From NCBI RefSeq assembly GCF_026240015.1, contig NZ_JAPIUX010000002.1:248001-312000 (forward strand): a DNA stretch of 64,000 bases. The letters run 5' to 3'. Below are positions 35,617 through 44,766 of the stretch, piece after piece. This DNA comes from Acetobacter farinalis (GTDB taxonomy: Bacteria > Pseudomonadota > Alphaproteobacteria > Acetobacterales > Acetobacteraceae). Position numbers and translations under genes: made by a program. The notes below the pieces were generated by a model. That model saw only the letters and a list, made by a program, of their open reading frames with translations, ran no database searches and was not told the DNA's origin. The first letter of the stretch is position 1. Each line of letters starts with the position of its first letter.

Positions 35617-36540
35617 TCAGCGTTCAGCGAAGGCTTTTTCCACAACATACGCGCCGGGTTTGGACATGTTGCCTTCATCAAACCCACGGGCCTGAAGCAG
35701 GGCTTCCGTATCCGCCAGCATTTCGGGTGATCCGCAGATCATCACGCGGTCATGCTCGGGGTCCAGTTCCGGAATGTTCAGGTCCGTGAAGATCTTGCCG
35801 CTTTCGATCAACTTGGTGATGCGCTCCGTCACTGCAAAGTCCTCACGCGTGACAGCCGGGTAGTAGAGCAGCTTGCCGGACACATCCTCACCCAGAAATT
35901 CGTGTTCGGGCAGTTCATGGCGGATGTGGTTGGCATAGGCCAGCTCACCGGAAATACGCACGGTGTGGCTGAGGATGACATGCTCGAACCGCTCATAGCA
36001 GTCCGGGTCCTTGATCAGGCTCATGAACGGGGCCAGACCGGTGCCGGTGGAGAGGAAATACAGGTTCCGGCCCGGACGCAGGTTGTCCAGCAGCAGCGTG
36101 CCGGTGGGCTTGCGGCCGATGAGAACCGTATCCCCCACTTTCACGTGGCGCAGGCGGGAGGTCAGCGGGCCTTCCGGCACGGCAATGGAGAGGAACTCCA
36201 TTTCATCCGCATAGTTGGGGGAGGCAATGGAGTAGGCACGCAGCAGGGGCTTGCCGTCCACTTCAATGCCGATCATGGCGAACTGCCCGTTTTCAAACCG
36301 CAGGCCGGGGTCACGCGTGGTGGTGAAGCTGAACAGGCGGTCCGTCCAGTGGTGTACGGTCAGCACCGTTGCCGGGTACAGGTGGCCGTATTCCTTGGTG
36401 GGGGAGGCAAGATGCCAGACACCGTCCTGGCCTTCTACCGGCAGAAGGCCTGTAGGCACTTCAGAGGCAGAGAGTTTGGGCAGGATGTCGGAAAAAGTTC
36501 CGGCTGATGGTGTTGGCGCGTCAGACATGGTCTCAGACAT
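35617..36540 (-). CDS. fpr: Ferredoxin-NADP reductase
   Basis: FAD enzyme moving electrons between NADPH and ferredoxin or flavodoxin. The FAD site is LLRAYSIASPNY, the nucleotide site FLSTGTGLAPFMSLI and VMICGSPEML, and the C-terminus GAYVVEKAFAER fits the bacterial subclass that stacks a C-terminal aromatic on FAD. The N-terminal extension of about 45 residues before the FAD domain is longer than in E. coli Fpr. The frame is open to 36747, but ATG 36540 has GGAG upstream. It heads a possible operon fpr-gor-pyrC-yegD, and the ferredoxin at 21 kb may be its partner. Confidence 0.93.
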   Translation of the reverse strand: MSETMSDAPTPSAGTFSDILPKLSASEVPTGLLPVEGQDGVWHLASPTKEYGHLYPATVLTVHHWTDRLFSFTTTRDPGLRFENGQFAMIGIEVDGKPLLRAYSIASPNYADEMEFLSIAVPEGPLTSRLRHVKVGDTVLIGRKPTGTLLLDNLRPGRNLYFLSTGTGLAPFMSLIKDPDCYERFEHVILSHTVRISGELAYANHIRHELPEHEFLGEDVSGKLLYYPAVTREDFAVTERITKLIESGKIFTDLNIPELDPEHDRVMICGSPEMLADTEALLQARGFDEGNMSKPGAYVVEKAFAER

Positions 36541-36763
36541 GGGCAGCTTGTACTCCGCTTGCAGCAGATCGAGAGGATATGCCCCGTAGCCGGCCTGTTG
36601 TCCCGGTGCGGACTCTTGAACGGCACGAAGGCGTGCTTCTGGTCGTGGCGCGTTTCTAAGGGGCAAGAAAGCAGGACGCCAGTGCAAATTCATCACGCGT
36701 TGCTTTCTGGCAGCGCACGGGTGGTATTTTATTGTCTCTCCAGGCATTGTTCAGCCGGTCCGG

Positions 36764-39157
36764 ATGCAGCATGAATACACCATGACATCCGAGACTTTTT
36801 CCTCCCCCGCCCGTGAAGCTTTTGCCCGTGTTTCGGCCCGTACCGGTCTGGCGGTTGAACCACGGGAAGAGCAGGACGTCCTGCGCCGCATCGCCCGTTC
36901 TCTGGAGCCGGGCGGGCGGGATATTGCGGATGATGTCTTTCGTCTCATTTTGTGCACTGTCCGGCGCAAGAAGCGTGTCTCCCGCCTTGTGGACCTCACA
37001 CGGCGCAGCGGGCGCATCTGGGTCTCCCGGGATGAAATTGAAGAAGCCGTTGGCACGATAGAAGACCCCGAAGCGGATGATGCCGCGCTGGAACGCGCTC
37101 TGGCTCCCGTCTCCCGCGCGCGGCTGCGCGCCTGCGGCACCACGCCCCGCGCCGTGTTCGAGACCGTGCAGGCCGATCTGGTGGATACGGGGCGCGTGCT
37201 TTCCCCCGCCCAGACAGACCTGCTGCTGATGGCCATCGCGCGGGCGTTTGACCTGCCGGAGGGGGACCCGTTTCTGGATACCGCCCGCCGGGAGGAGTCG
37301 CAGCGGCAGAAGGTTGCCAGCACCATCGAGCGCACGGCACGGGAAAAGCGCGAGCAGGAAGAAGCCCGCCTCCGCACGTGGGAAGAAAGTCTGGTGCCGT
37401 TTCAGGAGGTGCCACGCCTCTTGCGGTGCTCCCATAAGGAAGCGCTGCGCTGGATTGCTGAAAATCGTCTGCCCGTGGCCCGAAAGGTGCTCGAATCGGG
37501 CGGGCGGGAGCGCTGGGAGTTTGACCCGGCAGAACTGGTTGCCCTGCGCGGCAAGCTGGGGGAATGGCGGAACGGTGGGGTTCCGGCCATTCCGGACGCC
37601 GGAGCAAAAGCGCCGGACATGGGGCGCAAGGTGGCCAATGCGGTGATTGCCCGCGTGGCGGCGCTGGACCGGTATGCCGCGCATTTCCGCACCGCACGGG
37701 CGCTCAACCGGCGCATTACCCTTGTCACGGGGCCGACCAACAGCGGGAAATCCTACACGGCGCTGAACGCGCTGGCTCAGGCGGAAAGCGGGCTGGCGCT
37801 CGCCCCCCTCCGCCTGCTGGCGCATGAATTCCGTGAGGCTCTGGCATCCCGCGGGGTTGAGGCCTCGCTTGCAACCGGGGAGGAGCGGATTGTGGTGCCG
37901 GGCAGCCGCCATCTGGCGGCCACGGTGGAAATGTGCCCGTTCTATAATCCAGTCGATGTCGCCGTGATTGATGAAGCGCAGATGCTCTTTGACACGGATC
38001 GCGGCGCGGCATGGACGGCGGCCATCATGGGGGCTCCGGCCCGCCACCTGTATGTTCTGGGCGCGCCGGACTGTATTCCCATGGTGCGGCGCATTGCCGA
38101 ACTGTGCGGAGACCCGCTGGATGAAATCTCGCTGGAGCGGAAAAGCCCGCTCAAACCTGCCTCCCAGCCCGTGCGGCTGCAGGACCTTCAGGCAGGGGAT
38201 GCGCTGATTGCCTTCTCCCGGCGGGAGGTGCTGGACCTGCGCGCGGCCCTCATGCAGCACGGGCGGCGTGTGGCGGTGGTGTATGGCGCTCTCAGTCCGG
38301 AGGTGCGTCGGGCCGAGGCGCAGCGCTTCAATTCCGGGGCTGCGGATATCCTGATTGCAACCGATGCCATTGGCATGGGGCTGAACCTGTCCATCAAGCG
38401 CGTTGTCTTTGCCTCGCTCAAGAAGTTTGACGGCAAGGAGACGCGGGATCTTACGGTGCAGGAAGTCAAGCAGATTGGCGGTCGCGCCGGGCGGTATGGC
38501 AAGCATGAAGTGGGTGTGGTGTCTGTGCTGAGCGGTGCTGGCAGCCCGTCCTTCATCAGCCGGCAGCTTGCGGCGGACCCGGAAACGCCGGAGGACCTGC
38601 GTCCCTTCGTGCAGCCGGATGCGGATATCGTGAAGGCCGTGGCGGCGGAAATCGGCTCGGAAAGCCTGTATGGCGTTCTCTCCCGCATTCATCGCGCCGT
38701 GCTGCGCAAGGATGATCCGAATTACCGTCTGGCGGATATGGAGCAGGCCTTTGCCATTGCCTCCGCGCTGGAAGGGGTGGACGGGCTGGACCTCACCACG
38801 CGCTGGTCCTACGCCATGTGCCCGGTGGATGATCGGGATAACGGCATCCGTCGTCTGGTGGGCTGGGCGGCGGACCATGCCGCGGGCCGCCGGGTGCTCC
38901 CGCCGGGCACGGGGCGGCTGCCGCCGAGCGACCGCGCCAGCCGGGAAGAGCTGGAGCGGGCGGAAAAACGCCATAAGCGGCTGGTGGCGTGGCGCTGGCT
39001 GGCCCTGCGTTTTCCGGAATTCTACCCGGACCGCGAAGAGGCCGAAGAGACCACGCGCCGCCTGAATGAATGGATTGAAAATGTTCTGCGCCAGCAGAGC
39101 CGCACACGCAGCGCGACACCGGGTGTAGCGCCGGGCCGAAGCGCCCGCAGGCGCTGA
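36764..39157 (+). CDS. SUV3-like DExH-box RNA helicase with long N-terminal extension (second copy)
   Basis: ATP-dependent helicase of the same SUV3-like group as the gene at 21.5-24.1 kb. Here the Walker A motif VTGPTNSGKSY lies at about residue 323, after an N-terminal region with charged helical stretches (for example KREQEEARLRTWEE). Motif II reads VIDEAQMLFD, and the second lobe has ADILIATDAIGMGLNLSI and QIGGRAGRYG. The C-terminus is basic (about residues 770-797). An alternative start is ATG 36782; neither has a clear ribosome binding site. It is divergent from fpr and convergent with the SDR gene. Confidence 0.85.
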   Translation: MQHEYTMTSETFSSPAREAFARVSARTGLAVEPREEQDVLRRIARSLEPGGRDIADDVFRLILCTVRRKKRVSRLVDLTRRSGRIWVSRDEIEEAVGTIEDPEADDAALERALAPVSRARLRACGTTPRAVFETVQADLVDTGRVLSPAQTDLLLMAIARAFDLPEGDPFLDTARREESQRQKVASTIERTAREKREQEEARLRTWEESLVPFQEVPRLLRCSHKEALRWIAENRLPVARKVLESGGRERWEFDPAELVALRGKLGEWRNGGVPAIPDAGAKAPDMGRKVANAVIARVAALDRYAAHFRTARALNRRITLVTGPTNSGKSYTALNALAQAESGLALAPLRLLAHEFREALASRGVEASLATGEERIVVPGSRHLAATVEMCPFYNPVDVAVIDEAQMLFDTDRGAAWTAAIMGAPARHLYVLGAPDCIPMVRRIAELCGDPLDEISLERKSPLKPASQPVRLQDLQAGDALIAFSRREVLDLRAALMQHGRRVAVVYGALSPEVRRAEAQRFNSGAADILIATDAIGMGLNLSIKRVVFASLKKFDGKETRDLTVQEVKQIGGRAGRYGKHEVGVVSVLSGAGSPSFISRQLAADPETPEDLRPFVQPDADIVKAVAAEIGSESLYGVLSRIHRAVLRKDDPNYRLADMEQAFAIASALEGVDGLDLTTRWSYAMCPVDDRDNGIRRLVGWAADHAAGRRVLPPGTGRLPPSDRASREELERAEKRHKRLVAWRWLALRFPEFYPDREEAEETTRRLNEWIENVLRQQSRTRSATPGVAPGRSARRR

Positions 39158-39194
39158 GCGGGCGGCCCTGCAGGGCCACCCTTACGGGGTCAGT

Positions 39195-40154
39195 CTACCA
39201 GGCCACGCCAGTCAGACGCTCGGATACATCCCACAGGCGGGTGGCTGTGCTGATTTTCTGTGCGGCAGGCGGGACATGGGCCGGGCCGGGCGGACCGCGC
39301 CGTTCACCAGCCCCCTGCGGGCCGTAATAATCCCCATCCCGCGCTGCCGGGGAGAGAGCCGCATAGAGCAGCGGCTCCGCGCCACGCGCGGCGGATTGCC
39401 CCATGATACGCAGGATAGCCGTGCCCACCACCTGCTCCGCCTTGCCAACAGGGCCGGGCAGGGAGGACGCCGGGCCATTGGCGATGATGGAGGTGGAAGA
39501 CCAGCCGGGGTGCGCTGCGCGGGAATGCAGGTTCCAGCCATTTTCTCCGGCCCGGCGGGCCAGTTCGCGCGCAAACAGCAGATTGGAGAGCTTGCTCTGC
39601 TGGTATGCCCCAAAGGGGCTGTAGCGGCGGCGGGACTGGAGGTCATCAAATTGTATGGCCCCTTTGCAGGCGGCCAGACTGGCAACGGTCACGACTGTGC
39701 CGCCGCCGGACGCGGCTTCCAGCAGCGGGCGCAGGCGGGTGGTGAGTGCGAAATGGCCCAGATGGTTGGTGCCAAACTGCATTTCAAATCCGTCAGCCGT
39801 TTCCTGCCTGCGGGAAAGGGCCATCACACCTGCATTGTTGACCAGCAGGTCCAGCGCACCAACACGGCTGGCGACATCCGCGGCGCAGGCGGCTACGGAG
39901 TTCAGGGAGGCCAGATCCAGAATCAGCAGTTCGGCTTCAGCATCCGGGTAGCGGGCGCGCAGGGCGGCCAGAGCGGCTTCACCCCGCCCGGCACTGCGCA
40001 CGGGCAGCAGCAGGCGCGCACCCCGTGCGGCCAGACCACAGGCCACTTCAAACCCCAGACCGCTGTTTCCCCCGGTGACGAGAGCCACCCGGCCCTTCAG
40101 GGCAGGTTGACGGCTGGTGACAGACCAGTCCTGTTTGCCGGGTTTACCCATCAT
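39195..40154 (-). CDS. Short-chain dehydrogenase/reductase
   Basis: NAD(P)-dependent oxidoreductase of 319 residues in the group that includes protochlorophyllide-reductase-like and retinol-dehydrogenase-like SDRs. Visible are the cofactor motif LVTGGNSGLGFEVA, the structural LLVNNAGVMA, the catalytic Ser in VVTVASLAA and Tyr-x-x-x-Lys in GAYQQSKLSN. The C-terminal 50 residues are rich in Gly and Pro. Substrate unknown. Its start overlaps the last codons of the DedA gene by four bases (ATGA), so the two are co-translated. Confidence 0.87.
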   Translation of the reverse strand: MMGKPGKQDWSVTSRQPALKGRVALVTGGNSGLGFEVACGLAARGARLLLPVRSAGRGEAALAALRARYPDAEAELLILDLASLNSVAACAADVASRVGALDLLVNNAGVMALSRRQETADGFEMQFGTNHLGHFALTTRLRPLLEAASGGGTVVTVASLAACKGAIQFDDLQSRRRYSPFGAYQQSKLSNLLFARELARRAGENGWNLHSRAAHPGWSSTSIIANGPASSLPGPVGKAEQVVGTAILRIMGQSAARGAEPLLYAALSPAARDGDYYGPQGAGERRGPPGPAHVPPAAQKISTATRLWDVSERLTGVAW

Positions 40155-40753
40155 AACGGCGTAATCCGCAGGCGTTCGTCCTGTGCTGCTGCTGCCAAGG
40201 CTTCCTCCGTCAGACGGTTTTCGTTGCGTTTCAGGAAAAAGAATGAGGCGACGATAATGGTTGCGGCGGAAACCCCGAAGAGAATTCCCACCGGCCCGGA
40301 AAGCCGCAACACTTCATTTCCCAGAAGATAGGTGCAGATGGCGTATCCACCGGCCCAGCATACGCCACCCAGAGCATTGTGCCATAGGAACGTATGCCAG
40401 GGCATATGGTTCGCTCCGGCCAGCAGGGCGACAAACATGCGCAGCACGGCAATAAAGCGCCCGAAAAACACAACGGACCCGCCATGTTTGAGAAACACAT
40501 AGCGGCCCAGCAGCAGGCGGTTTGGCGTCAGGCCAAATCTCGGTCCGTATTTCTGCAAAAGCTTCAGGCCAAGCGCCCGTCCGATCAGATACCCGAAATT
40601 GTCCCCCATGACCGCCCCGACCACAGCCGCAATCACCACGCCGCTGATATGCAGCTTGTGCGTGGTGGCGCAGAACAGGGCCCCGGTGATGATCAGGCTC
40701 TCTGCGGGCAGCGGAAGCCCCATGCTTTCAAGCATGACCACCACACCAATCAC
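40151..40753 (-). CDS. DedA family membrane protein (start probably further upstream)
   Basis: Inner-membrane protein of the DedA/SNARE-associated group, now thought to include lipid flippases such as undecaprenyl-phosphate translocases. The core VVVMLESMGLPLPAES, GDNFGYLIGRALGL, FGRFIAVLRMFVALLAG and the final helix are clear. The first ATG/GTG-type start is GTG 40753, inside the first conserved block. The same frame continues upstream with residues that look like the normal family N-terminus (HSLESIFSLHYLDTLFSHYG just before it), yet without ATG, GTG or TTG up to a stop at 40895. A CTG (40825) or ATT (40804) start is possible. The SDR gene follows with ATGA overlap. Confidence 0.85.
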   Translation of the reverse strand: MIGVVVMLESMGLPLPAESLIITGALFCATTHKLHISGVVIAAVVGAVMGDNFGYLIGRALGLKLLQKYGPRFGLTPNRLLLGRYVFLKHGGSVVFFGRFIAVLRMFVALLAGANHMPWHTFLWHNALGGVCWAGGYAICTYLLGNEVLRLSGPVGILFGVSAATIIVASFFFLKRNENRLTEEALAAAAQDERLRITPL

Positions 40754-41012
40754 GGCATAACCGTAATGGGAGAATAGTGTGTCCAGGTAATGCAGTGAAA
40801 AAATGGATTCGAGAGAGTGTAGCAGGACGAAAAATCCACTTCCGGTTGAGCATGCTTCAAAGGGAGGATGAGGAACAGCCTCCGTCGCACCCTGTCAAGC
40901 TTTGGCTTTGCCCGGTGTTTGAAATGGAGACACCCTTCTATACTGGCGTTTGTTCTGGAAACACCTGCCTGCCACGCGCCATATCCGCCCCAAGGCGCCA
41001 GCATTCAACCGT

Positions 41013-41474
41013 TCACACATCCAGAGAGAAGAGCTGTTCCTGTGCGGAGTGCATGGCGTGTTTCATGCATGCGAAGTCATGCTGCTGAATCCGGATAAGG
41101 CCGTAACGCAGGCTCTGCCCCCAGTTCCGGCGGCCTGCGCTGAAGCTTAGATGGGGCAGCAGGGGAGTGATGGAGGCGTCATGCGCATCCATCCATGTGA
41201 CGTGCCGCCGCCATGGATGAAAGCCATTGCCCATATCAAACGGGTACGGGTCTCCCGCCGCGATGATGCCGATGGCGGTCAGCCGCCTGTAAGGGGTCCT
41301 GTCTCCCATCCGGAGTGTCGGGGAGTAATAAACAATGCCGTCACCCGGCCGGATGCGGCGAAGCGGGGCGGCCTTGCCGTGGCAGACCTGCATGATGCCC
41401 TCCATCCTCCCACGGCGGACATGCTCGGCGGAGGCAATGGCCAGCCAGAACCCGTTTATTGCGAACCCGCTCAT
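41013..41474 (-). CDS. EVE domain-containing protein
   Basis: Soluble protein of about 153 residues made of one EVE domain, a PUA-like fold related to YTH that binds modified bases. Visible: FWLAIASAEHVRRG at the start, RIRPGDGIVYYSPT, and LTAIGIIAAGDPYPFD. EVE proteins are often tied to modified-DNA restriction or to RNA modification sensing. The frame is open upstream, but ATG 41474 overlaps the TGA of the VOC gene (ATGA), which fixes the start by translational coupling. It is the third gene of a YafY-VOC-EVE run. Confidence 0.75.
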   Translation of the reverse strand: MSGFAINGFWLAIASAEHVRRGRMEGIMQVCHGKAAPLRRIRPGDGIVYYSPTLRMGDRTPYRRLTAIGIIAAGDPYPFDMGNGFHPWRRHVTWMDAHDASITPLLPHLSFSAGRRNWGQSLRYGLIRIQQHDFACMKHAMHSAQEQLFSLDV

Positions 41475-41851
41475 TTCGGCGCAGGCCGAAAGACGCGCAG
41501 GCGATGGCCGTCCGGGTCGAGAGCCGTAAAGCCATATCCGAACCCCATCCGCGTTGGCGGCTGGAGGATCGTGATATCCTTGTCGGTCCATGCCGTGTGC
41601 AGTGCGTCCACCTCCTCAACAACAAACGCGAGTTCTCCGTCCTGCCCTGCTCTGGCCCCCTGCCCGGCTCCTGGGGCGGCAGGTTCGACAGTGTTGCGCA
41701 CCCACAGCCCGAACGATGCGCCATTGGGAAAGGTGAAGAGCACAAAAGCCGGGGAGGCCTGAACAGGCTCCACGCCGAGGAGGTCCGCATAAAACGCGGC
41801 ACTCCGGCTCAGATTTTCTACATACAGAATAACGATATCGGGTTTGAGCAT
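41471..41851 (-). CDS. VOC (glyoxalase/bleomycin-resistance) family protein
   Basis: Cytoplasmic protein of 126 residues with two beta-alpha-beta-beta-beta units: DIVILYVENLSRSAAFYADL opens the first, and FTALDPDGHRLRVFRPA closes the second. The family covers metal-dependent glyoxalases, dioxygenases and drug-binding resistance proteins; the metal ligands expected of glyoxalase I are not all evident, so a small-molecule binding role is equally possible. It sits 69 bases after the YafY-type regulator and overlaps the EVE gene. Confidence 0.87.
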   Translation of the reverse strand: MLKPDIVILYVENLSRSAAFYADLLGVEPVQASPAFVLFTFPNGASFGLWVRNTVEPAAPGAGQGARAGQDGELAFVVEEVDALHTAWTDKDITILQPPTRMGFGYGFTALDPDGHRLRVFRPAPK

Positions 41852-41920
41852 CGGGACGCCTCCTGAAAAGTGATGGCCCTCCTGTTAGCGCCTGCCCGTG
41901 TCAGTTTCTGTCAGCAGTGA

Positions 41921-42607
41921 TCAATACGGCCTGTCTATCCCTGTCTTCATGCGCCACTCCGCGAGCAGAACGCGGCGGCGGCGCGGAAAGCGCTCGCTCG
42001 TGACCTCCAGACTGTTGATGCGATCCAGCCGGAAATGGCGAAAATCCTGACGGGCTTCGCACCATGCCGCCAGAACCTCTGCGGCCTCGAAAAAGCCGAT
42101 GGCAACAGGCCACACGATGCGCTGCGTCGCATCCCCCTTCTTGTCGGTATAGGCGAGACGAAGCTTGATCTCATGCCGCATTGCCTGACGGATCAGGGTC
42201 AGATGGGGTGAGGCCTCATGGGGCATCGGGCCTGCCAGCATGCCGCTGGTTTCGGCTTCATCCGCAAACTGGTCGGGCAGAACGGCGGAAATCTTGGCGA
42301 TAACGTCGCGGGCCGCCTGTTTGATCTCGGCATCCCCCCGCTCCAAGGTCAGATGCAGGCCCAGAAGCAGGGCATCCAGCTCGGTTTCGGAGAACATGAG
42401 GGGCGGGAGCAGAAAGCCGGGCTTCAGGACATATCCCATGCCCGCCTCCCCCTCGATGGGGGTTCCCTGACCAACCAGAGTGGCGATATCGCGATAGACA
42501 GTACGAAGCGAAACACCAAGCTCGCGCGCCAGAATGGCGGCGGGCACCGGCCTGCGGCGGCGGCGCAACGCCTGAATGAGATCAAGAAGACGACTGGAGC
42601 GGGACAT
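41921..42607 (-). CDS. YafY-family transcriptional regulator (HTH plus WYL domain)
   Basis: Regulator of 228 residues: an N-terminal helix-turn-helix (RRPVPAAILARELGVSLRTV followed by YRDI) and a C-terminal WYL domain, which usually senses a small molecule or nucleic acid ligand. The YafY pattern includes GYVLKPGFLLPPLMFSE and ALLLGL. The open frame reaches 43060, but ATG 42607 starts the canonical SRSSRLLDLIQAL. It probably controls the VOC and EVE genes downstream. The divergent S9 peptidase gene starts 107 bases away. Confidence 0.88.
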   Translation of the reverse strand: MSRSSRLLDLIQALRRRRRPVPAAILARELGVSLRTVYRDIATLVGQGTPIEGEAGMGYVLKPGFLLPPLMFSETELDALLLGLHLTLERGDAEIKQAARDVIAKISAVLPDQFADEAETSGMLAGPMPHEASPHLTLIRQAMRHEIKLRLAYTDKKGDATQRIVWPVAIGFFEAAEVLAAWCEARQDFRHFRLDRINSLEVTSERFPRRRRVLLAEWRMKTGIDRPY

Positions 42608-42714
42608 GGTACTGCAAGCCTGTAGAGTGTTAGCCCTGCGCACGGAAAGAGCCGATAACCCTGTGCAGGATGCGCGGTGCGATGACGGTATCAGTTTGTT
42701 CGGGAGTGTATGAA

Positions 42715-44679
42715 ATGTCCGATCCCTCTTCCTCCATCCTGCCTGCCGGGCAAGCGGAGCCTCTGGCCTGTGGCACATGGCCTTCCCGTGTGACGGCGGC
42801 GCTGGTGGCGGGCAAGACACTCTCCCTTTCCGAAGTGAGCACGGATGGTGGCACGGTTTTCTGGCTGGAGCGTCGCCCTGCGGAAAAAGGCCGCTCCGCC
42901 CTGATGCGGTGGGCAGAAGGGCAGGAGGTGGCGGAAGCCGTGCCGTCCCGCTTTGATGTTGCAACCCGTGTGCATGAATATGGCGGGGGTGCCTATGCGG
43001 CGCGGGCGGGGCGCATAGCCTTTTCGGACAAACAGACAGGAGCTGTCTGGCTGGTGCCACATCCTGGGGCGGAGCCTGTGCGGCTTACGCAGGGGGAGGA
43101 CGTGCGCTATGCGGACCTGCGGTTTGACCCGGCAGCCACAACCGTTCTGGCCGTGCGGGAAGACCAACGTGGCAGCGGGGAGGCCAAAGCCGCGCTGGTC
43201 GCGCTGAAGCTCCCGGCAGGCGGCATGCAGGCCGAGGAATCCGTGCTGTATAGCGGGCCGGATTTTCTCTCTTCTCCCTCGCTCTCTCCGGATGGAGCGT
43301 ACATGGCGTGGGTGGAGTGGCAGCACCCGGATATGCCGTGGGATGCCACACGCCTGTGTCTGGCGAAGGTGGTGCGGGATGCGGAAGGGCGCGTCACGGC
43401 GCTGGAAAACAAACAGACTCTGGCAGGGGTAGAGCAGCGCGAATCGGTGCTGGAACCGCGCTGGACGGAAGAGGGCCGCCTGCTGGCACTCTCGGACCGC
43501 GCCGGATGCTGGACGGTGTGGGAGGCTCTGTTTCAGCACTCTCCTCCTCAGTTGATGCCCTGCGCCATGCCGGAGGGGGAGATTGGCCAGCCCGCATGGG
43601 TGTTCGGTCAGCGGAGTTACCAGCCCCTGCCGGGCGGGGCCTGTCTGGTTCTGGCTGTGCGGGATGGCCGCACCCGGTGTCTGCGGGTCTCCGCAGAGGG
43701 CCAGACGCAGCCTTTTGCCGCGCAGCCGGAGCAGTGCCCGGTGCCGCTGGAGGATGGGCGGTTTGCATGGCTTGAGTCCCCGGATGATGGTCTGCCTGCG
43801 GTTGTGGTGGGAACAGCCGCGCACGGTGTGGAACAGGTGCTTCAGCGTGCGGCCCCGCTGGATCTTGCCCCGGCCGATATTTCTCGCGCCGAAACCATTC
43901 GTTTTCCGGTGCCGGGGGAAGACGGGCTTCAGGGGCACGCACTGTTCTACCCACCTGCCAACAGCCGGGCCTGTGTGCCGGACGGCACGCTGCCCCCCAT
44001 GATCGTGCAGGTGCATGGCGGCCCGACAGCCCGTGCGCAGGAAGGATTTTCCTTCAAGGTGCAGTGGTGGACCTCACGCGGCTTCGCGGTGCTGGATGTC
44101 AATTACGGGGGTTCCACCGGGTTCGGGCGTGCATGGCGTGAGCGGCTGAAAGGGGCGTGGGGTGTGGTGGACGTAGCGGATTGTCTTGCCGCCTGCCGCC
44201 ATATGGTGGCCACCGGGCGGGTAGACCCGCGGCGTCTGGCCATTCGCGGTTCCAGCGCGGGGGGTATGACGGTGCTGGTGGCCCTTGCCGAATCGGATCT
44301 GTTTGCCGCGGGTGTCAGCCTGTATGGTGTGACAGACCTGAGGGCGCTGGCGCAGGAGACCCATAAATTCGAGGCCCGCTATCTGGACGGGCTGATTGGC
44401 CCCTGGCCGGAGGCAGAGGCGGTTTATCTGGCCCGCTCTCCCCTCTCCGTGGCGGAGAACATCAAGGCCTCGGTTCTGCTGCTGCAAGGGTCGGAAGACA
44501 AGGTTGTTCCTCCCGGTCAGGCACATGCCATGGCCCGCGCCCTGCAGGCCGTGGGTACGCCCTGCACCCTGCATGAGTTTCCCGGTGAAGGGCACGGTTT
44601 CCGTCAGGAAGCCACCATCCGGAAAGCGCTGGAAGAAGAGCTGGCGTTTTATGGCCGTGTCTTCGGGTTCACGGTGTGA
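42715..44679 (+). CDS. S9 family prolyl oligopeptidase-like serine peptidase
   Basis: Cytoplasmic alpha/beta-hydrolase peptidase with an N-terminal beta-propeller (about residues 1-390) and a C-terminal catalytic domain. The nucleophile is in IRGSSAGGMTVLVAL, the Asp in GSEDKVVPPGQA and the His in GEGHGFRQ. VQVHGGPTARAQ marks the oxyanion region. The length of about 654 residues fits acylaminoacyl-peptidase or dipeptidyl-type relatives. ATG 42715 has GGGAG about 8 bases upstream; an earlier in-frame ATG (42670) lacks one. No signal peptide is seen. A clear terminator follows. Confidence 0.9.
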   Translation: MSDPSSSILPAGQAEPLACGTWPSRVTAALVAGKTLSLSEVSTDGGTVFWLERRPAEKGRSALMRWAEGQEVAEAVPSRFDVATRVHEYGGGAYAARAGRIAFSDKQTGAVWLVPHPGAEPVRLTQGEDVRYADLRFDPAATTVLAVREDQRGSGEAKAALVALKLPAGGMQAEESVLYSGPDFLSSPSLSPDGAYMAWVEWQHPDMPWDATRLCLAKVVRDAEGRVTALENKQTLAGVEQRESVLEPRWTEEGRLLALSDRAGCWTVWEALFQHSPPQLMPCAMPEGEIGQPAWVFGQRSYQPLPGGACLVLAVRDGRTRCLRVSAEGQTQPFAAQPEQCPVPLEDGRFAWLESPDDGLPAVVVGTAAHGVEQVLQRAAPLDLAPADISRAETIRFPVPGEDGLQGHALFYPPANSRACVPDGTLPPMIVQVHGGPTARAQEGFSFKVQWWTSRGFAVLDVNYGGSTGFGRAWRERLKGAWGVVDVADCLAACRHMVATGRVDPRRLAIRGSSAGGMTVLVALAESDLFAAGVSLYGVTDLRALAQETHKFEARYLDGLIGPWPEAEAVYLARSPLSVAENIKASVLLLQGSEDKVVPPGQAHAMARALQAVGTPCTLHEFPGEGHGFRQEATIRKALEEELAFYGRVFGFTV

Positions 44680-44766
44680 AGGCTGCGGCTATACGTCTTT
44701 GTGATCACTAAAAGCCGACAGGGGGTGAGACGTTTTCCCATCCTTCGGCGTTGGACTGAAAAAAGG

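Noticed and set aside
36656..38974. Long open frame of 772 codons on the minus strand
   Set aside because: It is antisense to the helicase gene, has low-complexity Arg/His/Gln-rich composition and no recognisable domain; it is a shadow of GC-rich codon usage.
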